The position numbers were made by a program, and so were the translations under genes. Source: Paractinoplanes ovalisporus (GTDB lineage: Bacteria > Actinomycetota > Actinomycetes > Mycobacteriales > Micromonosporaceae). Taken from it: a DNA stretch of 64,000 nucleotides. The DNA is taken from the NCBI RefSeq assembly GCF_016834655.1, contig NZ_JAENHP010000012.1, positions 186,001-250,000 of the forward strand, read 5' to 3'. Below are positions 14,036 through 22,439 of this stretch, piece after piece. The notes under the pieces are model-generated. The model did not search any database, was not told the origin of the DNA, and worked only from the letters and a program-made list of their open reading frames with translations. Positions within the stretch are counted from its first letter, which is position 1. Every line of letters begins with the position of its first letter.

Positions 14036-16563
14036 TGCTGCGCGCGACGCTGAAGAGCCTGCTCAGCCGCAAGCTGCGCCTGGTGCTCTCGGGCTTGGCG
14101 GTCGTGCTCGGCGTCATGTTCGTCTCGGGCGCGTTCGTCACGACCGACACGCTGGGCCGCACGTTCGACAACCTGTTCGCCGAGGGTTATTCGCAGGTCG
14201 ACGTGGCCGTCATGGCCAAGCCGAAGGTCGCCGTGTCCGAGATGGAGGGCGAGCAGATCCTCACTCCGCTGCCGGCCTCGCTGGTCGACCGGGTCGCCAA
14301 GGTCCCGGGCGTCGAGAAGGCGACCGGTGTGATCTCCGACGACGGCGCCCGGGTGATCGGCTCGGACGGCAAGGTCGTCACCAGCTACGGCCCGCCGCGC
14401 ATCGGCATGAACTGGGTCGGCACCGACGACCTGATGGAGATGCGCCAGGGCCGCGGCCCGGCCAAGGACAACGAGATCGCCGTCAACGAGGCGGTCGCCA
14501 AGGCGGCCGGCATCCAGGTCGGCGACCGGGTGGGTGTGCTCACCCAGCTCCCCAGGCAGACGTTCACGCTGGTCGGCGTCTGGGGCTACACCAACGAGCG
14601 GGACAGCATCGGCGGCGTGCAGGAGGTCGCGTTCACCACGCCCCAGGCCCAGCGCTCGATGCTCGGCCAGCCCGGCATGTTCACCCAGATCACCGTCGGC
14701 GTCGACCAGGATCAAGACCCTTCCCACGTACGGGACCAGATCGCGGCCCAGCTCGGGACGGGTTACGACGTCAAGACCGGCAAGCAGCTCGCCGCCGACA
14801 GCTCGGCCCAGTTCAAGGACGCCCTCGGGTTCTTCAACAACATCCTGCTCGGCTTCGCGGGTGTGGCCCTGTTCGTGGGGACGTTCCTGATCCTCAACAC
14901 GTTCTCGATCATCGTCGCGCAGCGGACCCGGGAGCTGGCGCTGATGCGCGCGCTCGGTGGCAGCCGCCGTCAGATGATCGGTTCGGTGCTGGTCGAGGCG
15001 CTGGTCATCGGCTTCATCGCGGCCGTGCTCGGCCTGGCCGCCGGCGTCGGGGTCGGCGCGCTGCTGGTGACCCTGTTCGGCTCGATGAGCGGCGGTCTCG
15101 ACCCGGCCCCGGTCGGTGTCCCGCTGGCCGCGATCCTCAGTTCACTGATCGTCGGCATCGTCGTGACCGTGGTGGCCGCGGTGCTCCCGGCCGTACGGGC
15201 GTCCCGGATCTCCCCGATCGCCGCCATGCAGGACGTGTCCACTCCCGACCGCCCGCTCACCCGCGTGACCGTGACCGGTGCCGTGATCGGGGCGGCGGGC
15301 GCGGCCATGCTCGGTGTCGGCCTCTACGGCACCAACTCGCTGTGGCTGATCCTGGGCGGCGTGCTGGTCACGTTCATCGGGGTCGCGCTGCTCACGCCGC
15401 TGATCTCCAAGCCGGTGGTGGCCGGGCTGGGCCGCCTGTTCTCGTGGTCGGTGCCGGGTCGCCTGGGCCGCCTCAACTCGGGGCGTAACCCGCGCCGCAC
15501 GGCGATCACGGCGGCTGCCCTGATGGTCGGCATCGCCCTGGTCACCGGGGTCACGGTGGTGATCGACTCGGCCAAGCAGAGCCTGGCCGCGCAGGCCGAG
15601 AACACGGTCAAGGCCGAGATCGTCATCGGTGGCGACCAGAACGGCCCCCGCCCACCGGTCTTCGACGAGGCGGTTCTCGGCAAGGCGGCCGCGATTCCCG
15701 GCGTACGGGCCGTGGCCGGCATCTGGAACGAGCAGGTGCTGATCGACGGTGAACGCTCCTACGTGACGGCCACCGACGACCTGGCGAAACTGGCCGACGC
15801 GTACGGATCGCCGGCGCTGCCGACCCTGAAGCCCGACCAGATCGCCGTCAGCACCGACCAGGCCACCGAGCACGGCTGGGCGACCGGCCGCGTGGTGAAG
15901 GTGCAGATGCCGCGCGGCGACGAGCACAGCTACACGATCGTGGCCACCTACGACGAGGACAAGGTCCCCGGCAGCATCATGTTGCCGCTGGCCGCGACGA
16001 AGGAGTTCGGGCTGACCCAGCCGATCTTCGGTTTCGTCCGGCTCGCCGACGGCGCCACCATCGACCAGGTGCTGCCGCAGGTCAAGGCCCTGGTGGCGGA
16101 CAGCCCCGAGGTCAACGCGACCGACCGCAGCAGCTTCATCAACCAGCAGGTCGGCAACTTCGACACCGTCATCACGATGGTGCAGGTGCTGCTCGGCCTG
16201 GCCATCCTCATCGCCGTGCTGGGCGTCATCAACACCCTGGCCCTGTCGGTGCTGGAGCGGACCCGTGAACTGGGCCTGCTGCGCGCCGTCGGCCTGGGCC
16301 GCGCCCAGACGATGCGGATGGTCACCGTCGAGGCCGTGGTGATCTCGGTCTTCGGCGCCCTGCTGGGTGTCGTGGTCGGCTCCGGCCTGGGCGCCGCGGT
16401 GGTGCAGGCCCTGGAGGGCGAGGGCATCACCGACCTGGTGCTGCCGTGGGGTCAGATGGGCCTCTACCTCGGCCTGGCCGCCATCGTCGGCGTGCTGGCG
16501 GCGGTGCTGCCCTCGATCAAGGCCGCGCGCCTGAACGTGCTGGCCGCCATCGCCCACGACTGA
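14035..16563 (+). CDS. ABC transporter permease, duplicated FtsX domains
   Basis: 842-residue membrane subunit. After a first helix (about 15-35) comes a large extracytoplasmic MacB-like domain, then three helices of a first FtsX module (about 265-400). A pair of central helices follows, then a second periplasmic-type domain and a C-terminal FtsX module (about 715-840). The two FtsX cores share the ILNTFSIIVAQRTRELALMRALG / VINTLALSVLERTRELGLLRAVG motif, evidence of an internal duplication so that one chain supplies both halves. The ATG overlaps the ATPase stop by one base. A longer upstream frame overlaps the ATPase gene and is rejected. Confidence 0.93.
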   Translation: MLRATLKSLLSRKLRLVLSGLAVVLGVMFVSGAFVTTDTLGRTFDNLFAEGYSQVDVAVMAKPKVAVSEMEGEQILTPLPASLVDRVAKVPGVEKATGVISDDGARVIGSDGKVVTSYGPPRIGMNWVGTDDLMEMRQGRGPAKDNEIAVNEAVAKAAGIQVGDRVGVLTQLPRQTFTLVGVWGYTNERDSIGGVQEVAFTTPQAQRSMLGQPGMFTQITVGVDQDQDPSHVRDQIAAQLGTGYDVKTGKQLAADSSAQFKDALGFFNNILLGFAGVALFVGTFLILNTFSIIVAQRTRELALMRALGGSRRQMIGSVLVEALVIGFIAAVLGLAAGVGVGALLVTLFGSMSGGLDPAPVGVPLAAILSSLIVGIVVTVVAAVLPAVRASRISPIAAMQDVSTPDRPLTRVTVTGAVIGAAGAAMLGVGLYGTNSLWLILGGVLVTFIGVALLTPLISKPVVAGLGRLFSWSVPGRLGRLNSGRNPRRTAITAAALMVGIALVTGVTVVIDSAKQSLAAQAENTVKAEIVIGGDQNGPRPPVFDEAVLGKAAAIPGVRAVAGIWNEQVLIDGERSYVTATDDLAKLADAYGSPALPTLKPDQIAVSTDQATEHGWATGRVVKVQMPRGDEHSYTIVATYDEDKVPGSIMLPLAATKEFGLTQPIFGFVRLADGATIDQVLPQVKALVADSPEVNATDRSSFINQQVGNFDTVITMVQVLLGLAILIAVLGVINTLALSVLERTRELGLLRAVGLGRAQTMRMVTVEAVVISVFGALLGVVVGSGLGAAVVQALEGEGITDLVLPWGQMGLYLGLAAIVGVLAAVLPSIKAARLNVLAAIAHD

Positions 16564-16577
16564 CGGCCCGCACACAC

Positions 16578-16610
16578 GGCCTGACCCGCGAAACCGTCGC
16601 GGGTCAGGCC
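16578..16610 (+). terminator. Hairpin terminator of the ABC operon
   Basis: Perfect 13-bp inverted repeat GGCCTGACCCGCG / CGCGGGTCAGGCC with a 7-nt loop, 14 nt after the permease stop. No T-run follows. Confidence 0.65.
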
Positions 16611-16795
16611 GCTGCCGTCAGCTCAGGCCGCGCGGACCGGCTCAGGCCGCTGCCGTCATCTCCAGCCGCGCGAACGCGTCAGGCCGCTGCCATCGGCTCA
16701 AGCCGCGCGGCAACCCGCGAACGGGCCGGGCTGGCGCCGCCATCTACAGGCCGGGCCGGCGCCGCCGTCAACGGGCCGGGCCGGCGCCGTCAGCT
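16611..16795. repeat. Degenerate TCAGGCCGCTGCCGTC repeat tract
   Basis: After the terminator stem, copies of TCAGGCCGCTGCCGTCA/T (with TCAGGCCGCGCGGACC variants) recur several times to about 16700. GGGCCGGGCCGGCGCCGCC-like units recur to 16795. The tract appears to have spread from the right arm of the hairpin. No gene is supported. Confidence 0.6.
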
Positions 16796-17455
16796 GTTGT
16801 CGGGTTGGAGCAATCCGCGATCGACGAGCAGGCCGGCCAGATAGGCGGGGTCGACGCCGACCAGCGAGGTGCGCAGGTGGATCCCGTCTGTCGCGGGCAG
16901 TTCCAGTTCGGCCGGCACCGCCAGGACGGTGGCGCCCGAGGCGAGCGCGCTCGACACCCCGGTCGGCGAGTCTTCGATGGCGACGCAGTCCTCGACCGCG
17001 ACACCGAGCAGCGTCGCCGCCGTGCGGTAGGGCTCGGGGTCGGGCTTGGGCATCGACACCTCGTCACCGCAGACGATCACGTCGAAGTTCTCGCGGCCCA
17101 GCGTCTCGAGCGCGACCTCGACCAGCTTGCGGCCGGTCGAGGTGACCAGCGCGGTCGGCAGGCCGGCGATGCGGACCGCTTGCAGCAGCTCCATCGCCCC
17201 CGGCCGCCACACCAGACCCTCGCCGAACAGCTCGAACACCCGGTCGGTCAGCCACTCGACGTCAGGTTCCTCGGGCCGGTCGGGCTGGCCGAGGTCGTCA
17301 CGCAGGATCTGCATGCTGCGGCCCATGCTGCTGCCGATCATGGCGTGGCGGGCGGCCGGTGACAGGCTGCCACCCGCCCGTGCGGCCAGCTCGTGCAGGG
17401 CGATCTCCCACACCTTCTCGCTGTCGACCAGCGTGCCGTCCATGTCGAAGAGCAC
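16790..17455 (-). CDS. HAD-superfamily phosphatase/phosphomutase
   Basis: 221 residues in the frame from GTG 17455. Motif I is FDMDGTLVDSE, the nucleophile and acid Asp being the two D of DMD. Motif II is LVTSTG, motif III a Lys in GDEVSMPKPDPEPY, and motif IV VAIEDSPTGVSSALASG, with a helical cap between. This is the beta-phosphoglucomutase/GS1-type branch; the substrate is unknown. The GTG start leaves strand one short and has no ribosome site. A CTG at 17479 is preceded by GGAGG 6 nt upstream and would add LNARQPAA, so initiation there is quite possible. The gene is monocistronic. Confidence 0.9.
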   Translation of the reverse strand: MLFDMDGTLVDSEKVWEIALHELAARAGGSLSPAARHAMIGSSMGRSMQILRDDLGQPDRPEEPDVEWLTDRVFELFGEGLVWRPGAMELLQAVRIAGLPTALVTSTGRKLVEVALETLGRENFDVIVCGDEVSMPKPDPEPYRTAATLLGVAVEDCVAIEDSPTGVSSALASGATVLAVPAELELPATDGIHLRTSLVGVDPAYLAGLLVDRGLLQPDNS

Positions 17456-17689
17456 CGCGGCGGGTTGTCGCGCGTTCAGGATGAGCCTCCGTGTTCGTGA
17501 TGAGCGTCGGCCCCCATTCTCCCCCGTGAGACCGGTTCCGCATGGGCGTTACCTCCATCACTGTCCGCGGGTGGACGGGCGGGCGTAGGTTCGGCCGCGT
17601 GCGCCGCCCCGCGCATCACCCGTCACGCGACTGAGGAGTGAGGTCGACCGCTGGACATCGAAGACGTCACTCTCCGCACACCCCGCCCG

Positions 17690-18391
17690 GTGCGGCGGTC
17701 CCTGCTGGTGCAGCGCTGGACCGACCTGGCCTTCCTGCACTGGCCGGTCGACCCCGCCCTGGTCGCGCCGCTGCTGCCGACCGGCACGGTCCCCGACACG
17801 CTCGACGGCGTGACCTATGTGGGCCTGATCGGCTTCCGCATGCAGAACGTCGGTTTCCTGCGCGGACCCGGCGTGCCCTACCTGGGCGACTTCTGCGAGA
17901 CGAACGTCCGCCTCTACAGCGTCGACGCCGAGGGCCGGCGCGGCGTGGTCTTCCTCTCCCTCGAGGCCGAGCGGCTGATCCCGGTGCTGACCGCCCGGGC
18001 GTCGCTGCGCCTGCCCTACATGTGGGCCCGGATGCGTCTGACCCGCTCGGGCGACGTCCTGTCCTACACGTCGCGCCGCCGCTGGCCCGGCCCGCGCCCG
18101 GCCACCAACGAGATGACCGTCCGTGTCGGCGCCCCCATCACGGATCCGTCCCCGCTGGAACAGTTCGTCACTGCCCGGTGGGGCCTGCACACCACGGCCT
18201 GGGGCCGCACGGTCCACCTGGCCAACGAGCATCCCCCGTGGCCCCTGCGGCGGGCCGAGCTGCTGTCCCTTTCGGACACGCTGATCGCGGCGGCCGGCCT
18301 CCCCCAGCCCACGACCCCGCCGGTGAGCGTCCTCTATTCACCGGGTGTGCCCGTCTCCTTCGGCAAAACCCTTCCCTCGTACGGAATGTGA
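17690..18391 (+). CDS. DUF2071 (YqjF-like) protein
   Basis: 233 residues of the DUF2071/YqjF family, a soluble alpha/beta protein of unknown function common in actinobacteria. Typical stretches are WTDLAFLHWPVDPALVAPLLP at the N-terminus and YVGLIGFRMQ in the middle. There is no membrane segment. GTG 17690 is the first regular start. The frame is open upstream to a CTG at 17651 that follows a GAGG at suitable spacing and would add LDIEDVTLRTPRP, so the N-terminus is uncertain. A tandem repeat and then the BLUF gene follow in the same direction. Confidence 0.88.
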   Translation: MRRSLLVQRWTDLAFLHWPVDPALVAPLLPTGTVPDTLDGVTYVGLIGFRMQNVGFLRGPGVPYLGDFCETNVRLYSVDAEGRRGVVFLSLEAERLIPVLTARASLRLPYMWARMRLTRSGDVLSYTSRRRWPGPRPATNEMTVRVGAPITDPSPLEQFVTARWGLHTTAWGRTVHLANEHPPWPLRRAELLSLSDTLIAAAGLPQPTTPPVSVLYSPGVPVSFGKTLPSYGM

Positions 18392-18479
18392 GGCGCGGTC
18401 CGGGGCGAGCGGTTCATCAACGACCACCGCGGCAGCTCCCCCGGATTGCTGTGCCGCCCATCCGTCCCTGACCGGCCCG

Positions 18480-18612
18480 GCCCGCGCCGCCGGTAGCCCC
18501 GAACCCGACCCGGCCCGCGCCGTCGATGGCCCCGAACCCGACCCGGCACGCGCCGCCGGTAGCCCCGAACCTGACCCGGCCCGCGCCGTCGATGGCCCGG
18601 AACCCGGCCCGG
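18480..18612. repeat. Tandem 33-bp repeat after DUF2071 gene
   Basis: About four head-to-tail copies of a 33-bp unit (CCCGCGCCGCCGGTAGCCCC...GACCCGG) that alternate between GCCGGTAG and GTCGATGG variants. The 250-bp gap holds no gene; the end carries the TAGCCT box of the BLUF gene. Confidence 0.8.
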
Positions 18613-18641
18613 CCGGTGGAAAACCGGCCTAGCCTGGGGAA

Positions 18642-19061
18642 ATGAGCACCACCCAGCTGATCTACCGGAGCCGGAAGAACAGCCTGCCGCCCAACGGGAT
18701 CTTCGACATCCGCGACCAGGCCCGCCGCAACAACACGTTGCGTGGCATCACCGGCGTCCTGCTGTTCAACCGGGACCATTTCCTGCAGTGTCTCGAGGGT
18801 GATCCCGAGGTAGTCACCCGGACATTCCAGACAATCAGCGACGACCCCCGGCACCGCGAGGTCGCCCTGATCGCCGTCGGCGACGTGTCCGAGCGCTGTT
18901 TCCCCGACTGGTCGATGGGCCTGGTCGACAGCACCTCACCCGACCTGAAAGCCGCGCTGCGCGATCTGCTGCCGGGTTACGAGTTCACCCCCGAGACCCT
19001 GACCGCCGAGACGGCCACCACCCTGATGCAGCGGATGCGCAGCCTGCACTACGCCTACTGA
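18642..19061 (+). CDS. BLUF-domain blue-light photoreceptor
   Basis: 139 residues, essentially a single BLUF domain that binds FAD and reports blue light by rearranging hydrogen bonds. The diagnostic residues are in place: Tyr8 (LIYRS), Asn31 (RNNTLRG), Gln49 (FLQCLEGD), and Trp90 with Met92 (FPDWSMG). About 40 C-terminal residues form a helical cap, and there is no effector domain, so it must signal to a separate partner. TAGCCT (18630-18635) lies 6 nt before the ATG and no Shine-Dalgarno is present, which suggests leaderless transcription. Its target is unknown; the adjacent DUF2071 gene and the diguanylate cyclase 5 kb away are only neighbours. Confidence 0.93.
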   Translation: MSTTQLIYRSRKNSLPPNGIFDIRDQARRNNTLRGITGVLLFNRDHFLQCLEGDPEVVTRTFQTISDDPRHREVALIAVGDVSERCFPDWSMGLVDSTSPDLKAALRDLLPGYEFTPETLTAETATTLMQRMRSLHYAY

Positions 19062-19105
19062 GACGGTGCTGCGGAGCGGCCCCCACCCCGGTTATGAAAC
19101 GGGCG

Positions 19106-19876
19106 TCAGCCGCGGCGGGCCAGGGCGACGTCGGTGCACACCCGGAACTCGATCGTGCCGCCGAAGCGGTGGAGCACGTCGATCGTCTCGGTCAGCACCA
19201 CGTCGGCCGTGAGCGGGTCGAGCATGCGGTAGAGCGAGGTCGACAGCAGGTAATCCCGGTAGCTGGGCGCGTCGTAGGTCAGCGCCGACTCGTACCGCCG
19301 GGTCTCGAGCTCGGTGAAGCGGCCGTCGCTCAGGTTCAGGTCGGCCCACTCCTCCTCGAACGACCCCAGCGGCCCCTGATCGGCGGCGTTCATGCGGTGG
19401 GAGGTGCGGCCGGTCAGGTCATGGCGGGCGTCCACCTCGGCCAGCGCCGCGTGCAGGGCCGGGTCGGCGACCAGGAAGACGTTCCAGAACGGCGCGAACA
19501 GCCCGCCCGGCGCGAGGGCTCCGAAGGCCAGATCGGCGCGGCGGGCCGGGTCGACCCAGTGCCAGGCCTGACCGCTGACCAGCAGCCCGTACGCGCGAAC
19601 GGGTCTCCACTCCTCGAAGGTGGAGACGACCACGTCGGCCGCGGGCACGTTGCGTCGCAGAACCTCGGCCATCCGCGCGTCGGGTTCGACACAGGTGAGC
19701 TCGACCCCGGGCCGCGCGAACAGCCGGGTCGCCTTGCCGGTGCCCGCGCCCACCTCGAGCACCGGCCCGGCCCCGGCCCGGCTCAGCAGCTCGTCGGCCA
19801 GCGCTTCCGGATAGCCCGGCCGCACCCGGTCGTAGTGGTCCGCGACTTCCCCGAAAACCGTTCCCCGCTTCCGCAC
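19106..19876 (-). CDS. Class I SAM-dependent methyltransferase
   Basis: 256 residues, UbiE/trans-aconitate-methyltransferase-like. The N-terminal FGEVADHYDRVRPGYP and SAM motif VLEVGAGTGKATRLFA are followed by CVEPDARM (acidic ribose ligand) and SGQAWHWVDP, typical of this branch. The acceptor cannot be predicted. GTG 19876 is chosen because it places the FGEVADHYD motif at the usual distance from the N-terminus and avoids overlap with the upstream gene; an open frame continues to 19921. It lies 16 nt after the quinone-reductase gene in the same direction, so the MarR-controlled unit may include it. Confidence 0.85.
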   Translation of the reverse strand: MRKRGTVFGEVADHYDRVRPGYPEALADELLSRAGAGPVLEVGAGTGKATRLFARPGVELTCVEPDARMAEVLRRNVPAADVVVSTFEEWRPVRAYGLLVSGQAWHWVDPARRADLAFGALAPGGLFAPFWNVFLVADPALHAALAEVDARHDLTGRTSHRMNAADQGPLGSFEEEWADLNLSDGRFTELETRRYESALTYDAPSYRDYLLSTSLYRMLDPLTADVVLTETIDVLHRFGGTIEFRVCTDVALARRG

Positions 19877-19892
19877 CCGGCCACCGTAGCGG

Positions 19893-20864
19893 TTACCTGA
19901 CCACCACGACGCCCTTGCCACTGATCCGGTTCAGCTCGATGTCGCGGTGAGCGTCCCGGATGCGGTCGAACGGATAGACCGACACCGGCCCCAGGGACAA
20001 CGTGCCGGCGGCGACCCGGTTGAGAAAACCCTGCAGCACAGCCGGCGGCAGGGCGTCGGCGTCACCGCTGTACGAGGTCAGCCGTACCCCGCTGGGCAGG
20101 TAGCCGATCGGGTAGAAGTCGGGGACGGTCCACTGGTTGGACAGCATCCCGGCGAAGCACACCGTGCCGTGCACCCGCGTCGCGGCCAGCGTGTCCGGCA
20201 GCGTCGGGGTGCCGACCAGTTCGAGCGCGGCGTCCACCCCGTCGCCGGTGATCTCACGGACCCGGCCGGCCACCGCCCCGTCGTCCAGGATCGGATGGTC
20301 GACACCGTGGGCGGCCAGTTCGGCGAGCCGGCCCGGTTGGCGCGTGGTCGCCAGCACCGTCGCCCCGAGATCTCTGGCCAGCGCCGCAGTGGCGTAGCCG
20401 AGAGCCGAGGTCCCGCCCCGGATCAGCAGCGTCTGCCCGGCACGCAGGTCGAGGCCGATCGTCACCGACCCGTACGCGGTCTGCAGGGTCTCGGGAATGC
20501 TGCCCAGCGTCGCCCAGGACAGCCCGGACCGGAACGGGATCACCTGCCCGCGGGGCACCACCGTGTATTCGGCGTAACCGCCGTCGAAGGCGCGACCCAT
20601 GCCACCCATCAGCGCCGCGACCTGCTGCCCGGGTTCGAGGTCGCCATCCGGGGCCGCGTCGACCACACCCACCGCCTCGATGCCCGGCACCACGGGCAGC
20701 TTCGCCCCTTCGGCGTAGCCCAGGCGCAGGTGCAGTTCGGAGCGGTTGATGCCGAACGCCTCGACCCGGATGCGCACCTGGCCGGGCCCCACATCAGGCA
20801 GCGGCAGCTCACGGATCTCGAGGTTTTCGACGGGGCCGGGTGCGGAAAGAACGATGGCTCTCAT
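19893..20864 (-). CDS. NADPH:quinone reductase-like MDR oxidoreductase
   Basis: 323 residues of the medium-chain dehydrogenase family without catalytic zinc. The GroES-like half runs to about residue 120 (VPGIEAVGVV, GGYAEYTVV). The Rossmann half begins at LLIRGGTSALGYATAALARDLGATVLATTR, in which GTSALG replaces the usual GxxGxxG. Family members reduce quinones or other electrophiles with NADPH. It is divergent from a MarR-type gene across two perfect palindromes, a common arrangement for a redox- or electrophile-induced reductase. The methyltransferase gene follows. Confidence 0.88.
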   Translation of the reverse strand: MRAIVLSAPGPVENLEIRELPLPDVGPGQVRIRVEAFGINRSELHLRLGYAEGAKLPVVPGIEAVGVVDAAPDGDLEPGQQVAALMGGMGRAFDGGYAEYTVVPRGQVIPFRSGLSWATLGSIPETLQTAYGSVTIGLDLRAGQTLLIRGGTSALGYATAALARDLGATVLATTRQPGRLAELAAHGVDHPILDDGAVAGRVREITGDGVDAALELVGTPTLPDTLAATRVHGTVCFAGMLSNQWTVPDFYPIGYLPSGVRLTSYSGDADALPPAVLQGFLNRVAAGTLSLGPVSVYPFDRIRDAHRDIELNRISGKGVVVVR

Positions 20865-20879
20865 ACCCGGCCCAACAAC

Positions 20880-20906
20880 ATTCCATGGAATCTAATTCCG
20901 CGGAAT
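20880..20906. promoter_or_regulatory. Twin 12-bp palindromes, MarR-type operator
   Basis: ATTCCATGGAAT (20880-20891) and ATTCCGCGGAAT (20895-20906) are each perfect palindromes, 15 bp centre to centre, in the 63-bp space between the divergent quinone-reductase and MarR genes. They lie just upstream of the TAGGGT box (20915-20920) of the MarR gene. Binding by the MarR dimer is inferred. Confidence 0.75.
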
Positions 20907-20927
20907 CTTTTTGCTAGGGTGACCGGC

Positions 20928-21380
20928 ATGACAGCCGACGACCGGCGGATCCGCTGGCTGACCGACCTCGTCCGGGTCGAGATCCTGCTCTGGGAGCACG
21001 TGGACGCCCGCCTCAAGCAGGCGCACGACCTGTCGCTGGCGGCCTTCGAGACGTTGTTCGCGCTCGAGGGCTCCGACACGCTGCGGATCGGCGACCTCGC
21101 CCAGAGTTTGCGCATCACCGTCGGCGGGGCCAGCAAGCTTGCCGAGCGGGTGCGCGCGGCCGGGCTGATCGAGCGCCGGCCCGACCCGGGTGACCGGCGG
21201 GCCAGCCTGATCGCGCTGACCGCGGCCGGGCGGGAACGGCTGACCGCGGCCAAGGCCACCTATGACGCGGCGGTGGCCGAGCGCCTGGAGGGGGTGCTCT
21301 CGGAGGTCGAGCAGCGGCAGATGCACCAGCTGATCTCCCGGATTCTCAGCACAGAAGTCTTACAGCAAGCCCACAGCTGA
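20928..21380 (+). CDS. MarR-family transcriptional regulator
   Basis: 150 residues with the MarR winged-helix plan: dimerisation helices, then LRIGDLAQSLRITVGGASKLAERVRAAGLIERRPDPGDRRASLIALT, in which the recognition helix and the DxR wing are clear. It probably represses the divergent quinone reductase gene and itself through twin palindromes. TAGGGT 7 nt before the ATG suggests a leaderless mRNA. The ligand is unknown; quinones or phenolics are plausible from the target. There is no Cys, so thiol-based sensing is unlikely. Confidence 0.9.
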   Translation: MTADDRRIRWLTDLVRVEILLWEHVDARLKQAHDLSLAAFETLFALEGSDTLRIGDLAQSLRITVGGASKLAERVRAAGLIERRPDPGDRRASLIALTAAGRERLTAAKATYDAAVAERLEGVLSEVEQRQMHQLISRILSTEVLQQAHS

Positions 21381-21429
21381 CCGACGCACAGTAGAGGAGT
21401 CAACCCACCCGGTTACCTGGAGGTATTAC

Positions 21430-21699
21430 GTGGTCCTCGCCCTCGTGGACTTTCTGCTCCTGCTGGTGCAGCTGTTGCTGGTGGCGCGGGCCCTGCTCGA
21501 CTGGAGCACGGTCCTGGCCGGCCCGGCGAGCGCCGGCGGTTTCCGCGCCCGGCTGATGTCCGGCGTCTACACGGTGACCGAGCCCATCCTGGCCCCCGTA
21601 CGCCGTGTCGTCCCGCCCCTGCGCCTCGGCGGCGCCGCCATCGACGTCGCCTTCCTCATCGTCTTCTTCGGCATCGTGATCATCCGAGCGATCATCTAA
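21430..21699 (+). CDS. YggT-family membrane protein
   Basis: 89 residues with two membrane helices (about 3-25 and 68-88) flanking a short loop with PILAPVRRVVPPLRLGGAAIDV, the YggT signature. YggT proteins usually lie near ftsZ/divIVA or act in membrane shape and osmotic tolerance; here the gene stands alone. GTG 21430 has GGAGG 6 nt upstream. Its stop overlaps by 4 bp the stop end of the convergent gene at 21696. Confidence 0.88.
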   Translation: MVLALVDFLLLLVQLLLVARALLDWSTVLAGPASAGGFRARLMSGVYTVTEPILAPVRRVVPPLRLGGAAIDVAFLIVFFGIVIIRAII

Positions 21700-22430
21700 C
21701 GGGCGTGGAGGACCCAGAGGTTCTCCTCCACATAGACGGCCCTGTCCTGGTCCACGTCGACGTGCACCAGGTTCAGGGCGTCCGGCACCACATAGTCGCG
21801 TGTCACCGGGAACACCATCCCCGTCCACTCCTGCCACTCGGCCACGGTCCCGGCGATCACCATCGACCGCGGGGCCGGGCCGAGGATCCGCGCACCCATC
21901 CGCTGGTGGGTGCGGATCCACGGATCGATCGACAGCCCGTCGGGACGGGCCCACGTCGCGTACTCGGCCATCGGCACGTCGGGGTACCGGTGCTTCCACG
22001 TGGGCCGCAGTGGCGCGATGACATGCGAGAGGCCTTCCCCGTACGCCCGTACGGAAAGCTCCCGGAGCACCTGGGTGGCCAGCCCCCGCCGGTCGAACGC
22101 GGCCCCGACCGCCGCCGCCATGAAGCTCAGCGCCGTCGGGACGGTCCCGGCTTCGTGCCCCTCGACCGCGCGCACTAGGGCGTCGTCGTAGCCGGTCGGC
22201 AGGTCGTCGACGGTGCCGTCCCAGGCCAGCGGCACACCCCACCCGCCGGCCATCACCTTCCCGTCGTCGTCCAGCGCCATCACGTCGAAGCGCCCGAAGT
22301 ACCGCTCGACCCGGGCCATGTACTTCTTGGGCACCTCGTCGTGGAAGATGAACTCGGGCCAGCGTTCGCGGAACGTCTCGGCCGCTTCGGCGTCGAGGTC
22401 GGGCCGGTCGCCGCGGGTGATGATCTGCAC
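21696..22430 (-). CDS. GNAT-like acyltransferase, uncharacterised
   Basis: 244 residues. The centre (AVGAAFDRRGLATQVLRELSVRAYGEGLSHVIAPLRPTWK) resembles the acetyl-CoA loop of GNAT proteins, R-R-G-L-A in the position of (R/Q)xxGx(G/A). The C-terminus is a beta-rich extension ending VEENLWVLHAR. I know similar single-copy actinobacterial proteins but no substrate. It lies 9 nt before the SDR gene's end in the same direction and downstream of it, so the AraC-SDR-GNAT genes may form one unit. Confidence 0.7.
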   Translation of the reverse strand: MQIITRGDRPDLDAEAAETFRERWPEFIFHDEVPKKYMARVERYFGRFDVMALDDDGKVMAGGWGVPLAWDGTVDDLPTGYDDALVRAVEGHEAGTVPTALSFMAAAVGAAFDRRGLATQVLRELSVRAYGEGLSHVIAPLRPTWKHRYPDVPMAEYATWARPDGLSIDPWIRTHQRMGARILGPAPRSMVIAGTVAEWQEWTGMVFPVTRDYVVPDALNLVHVDVDQDRAVYVEENLWVLHAR

Positions 22431-22439
22431 CGGTGTTTT

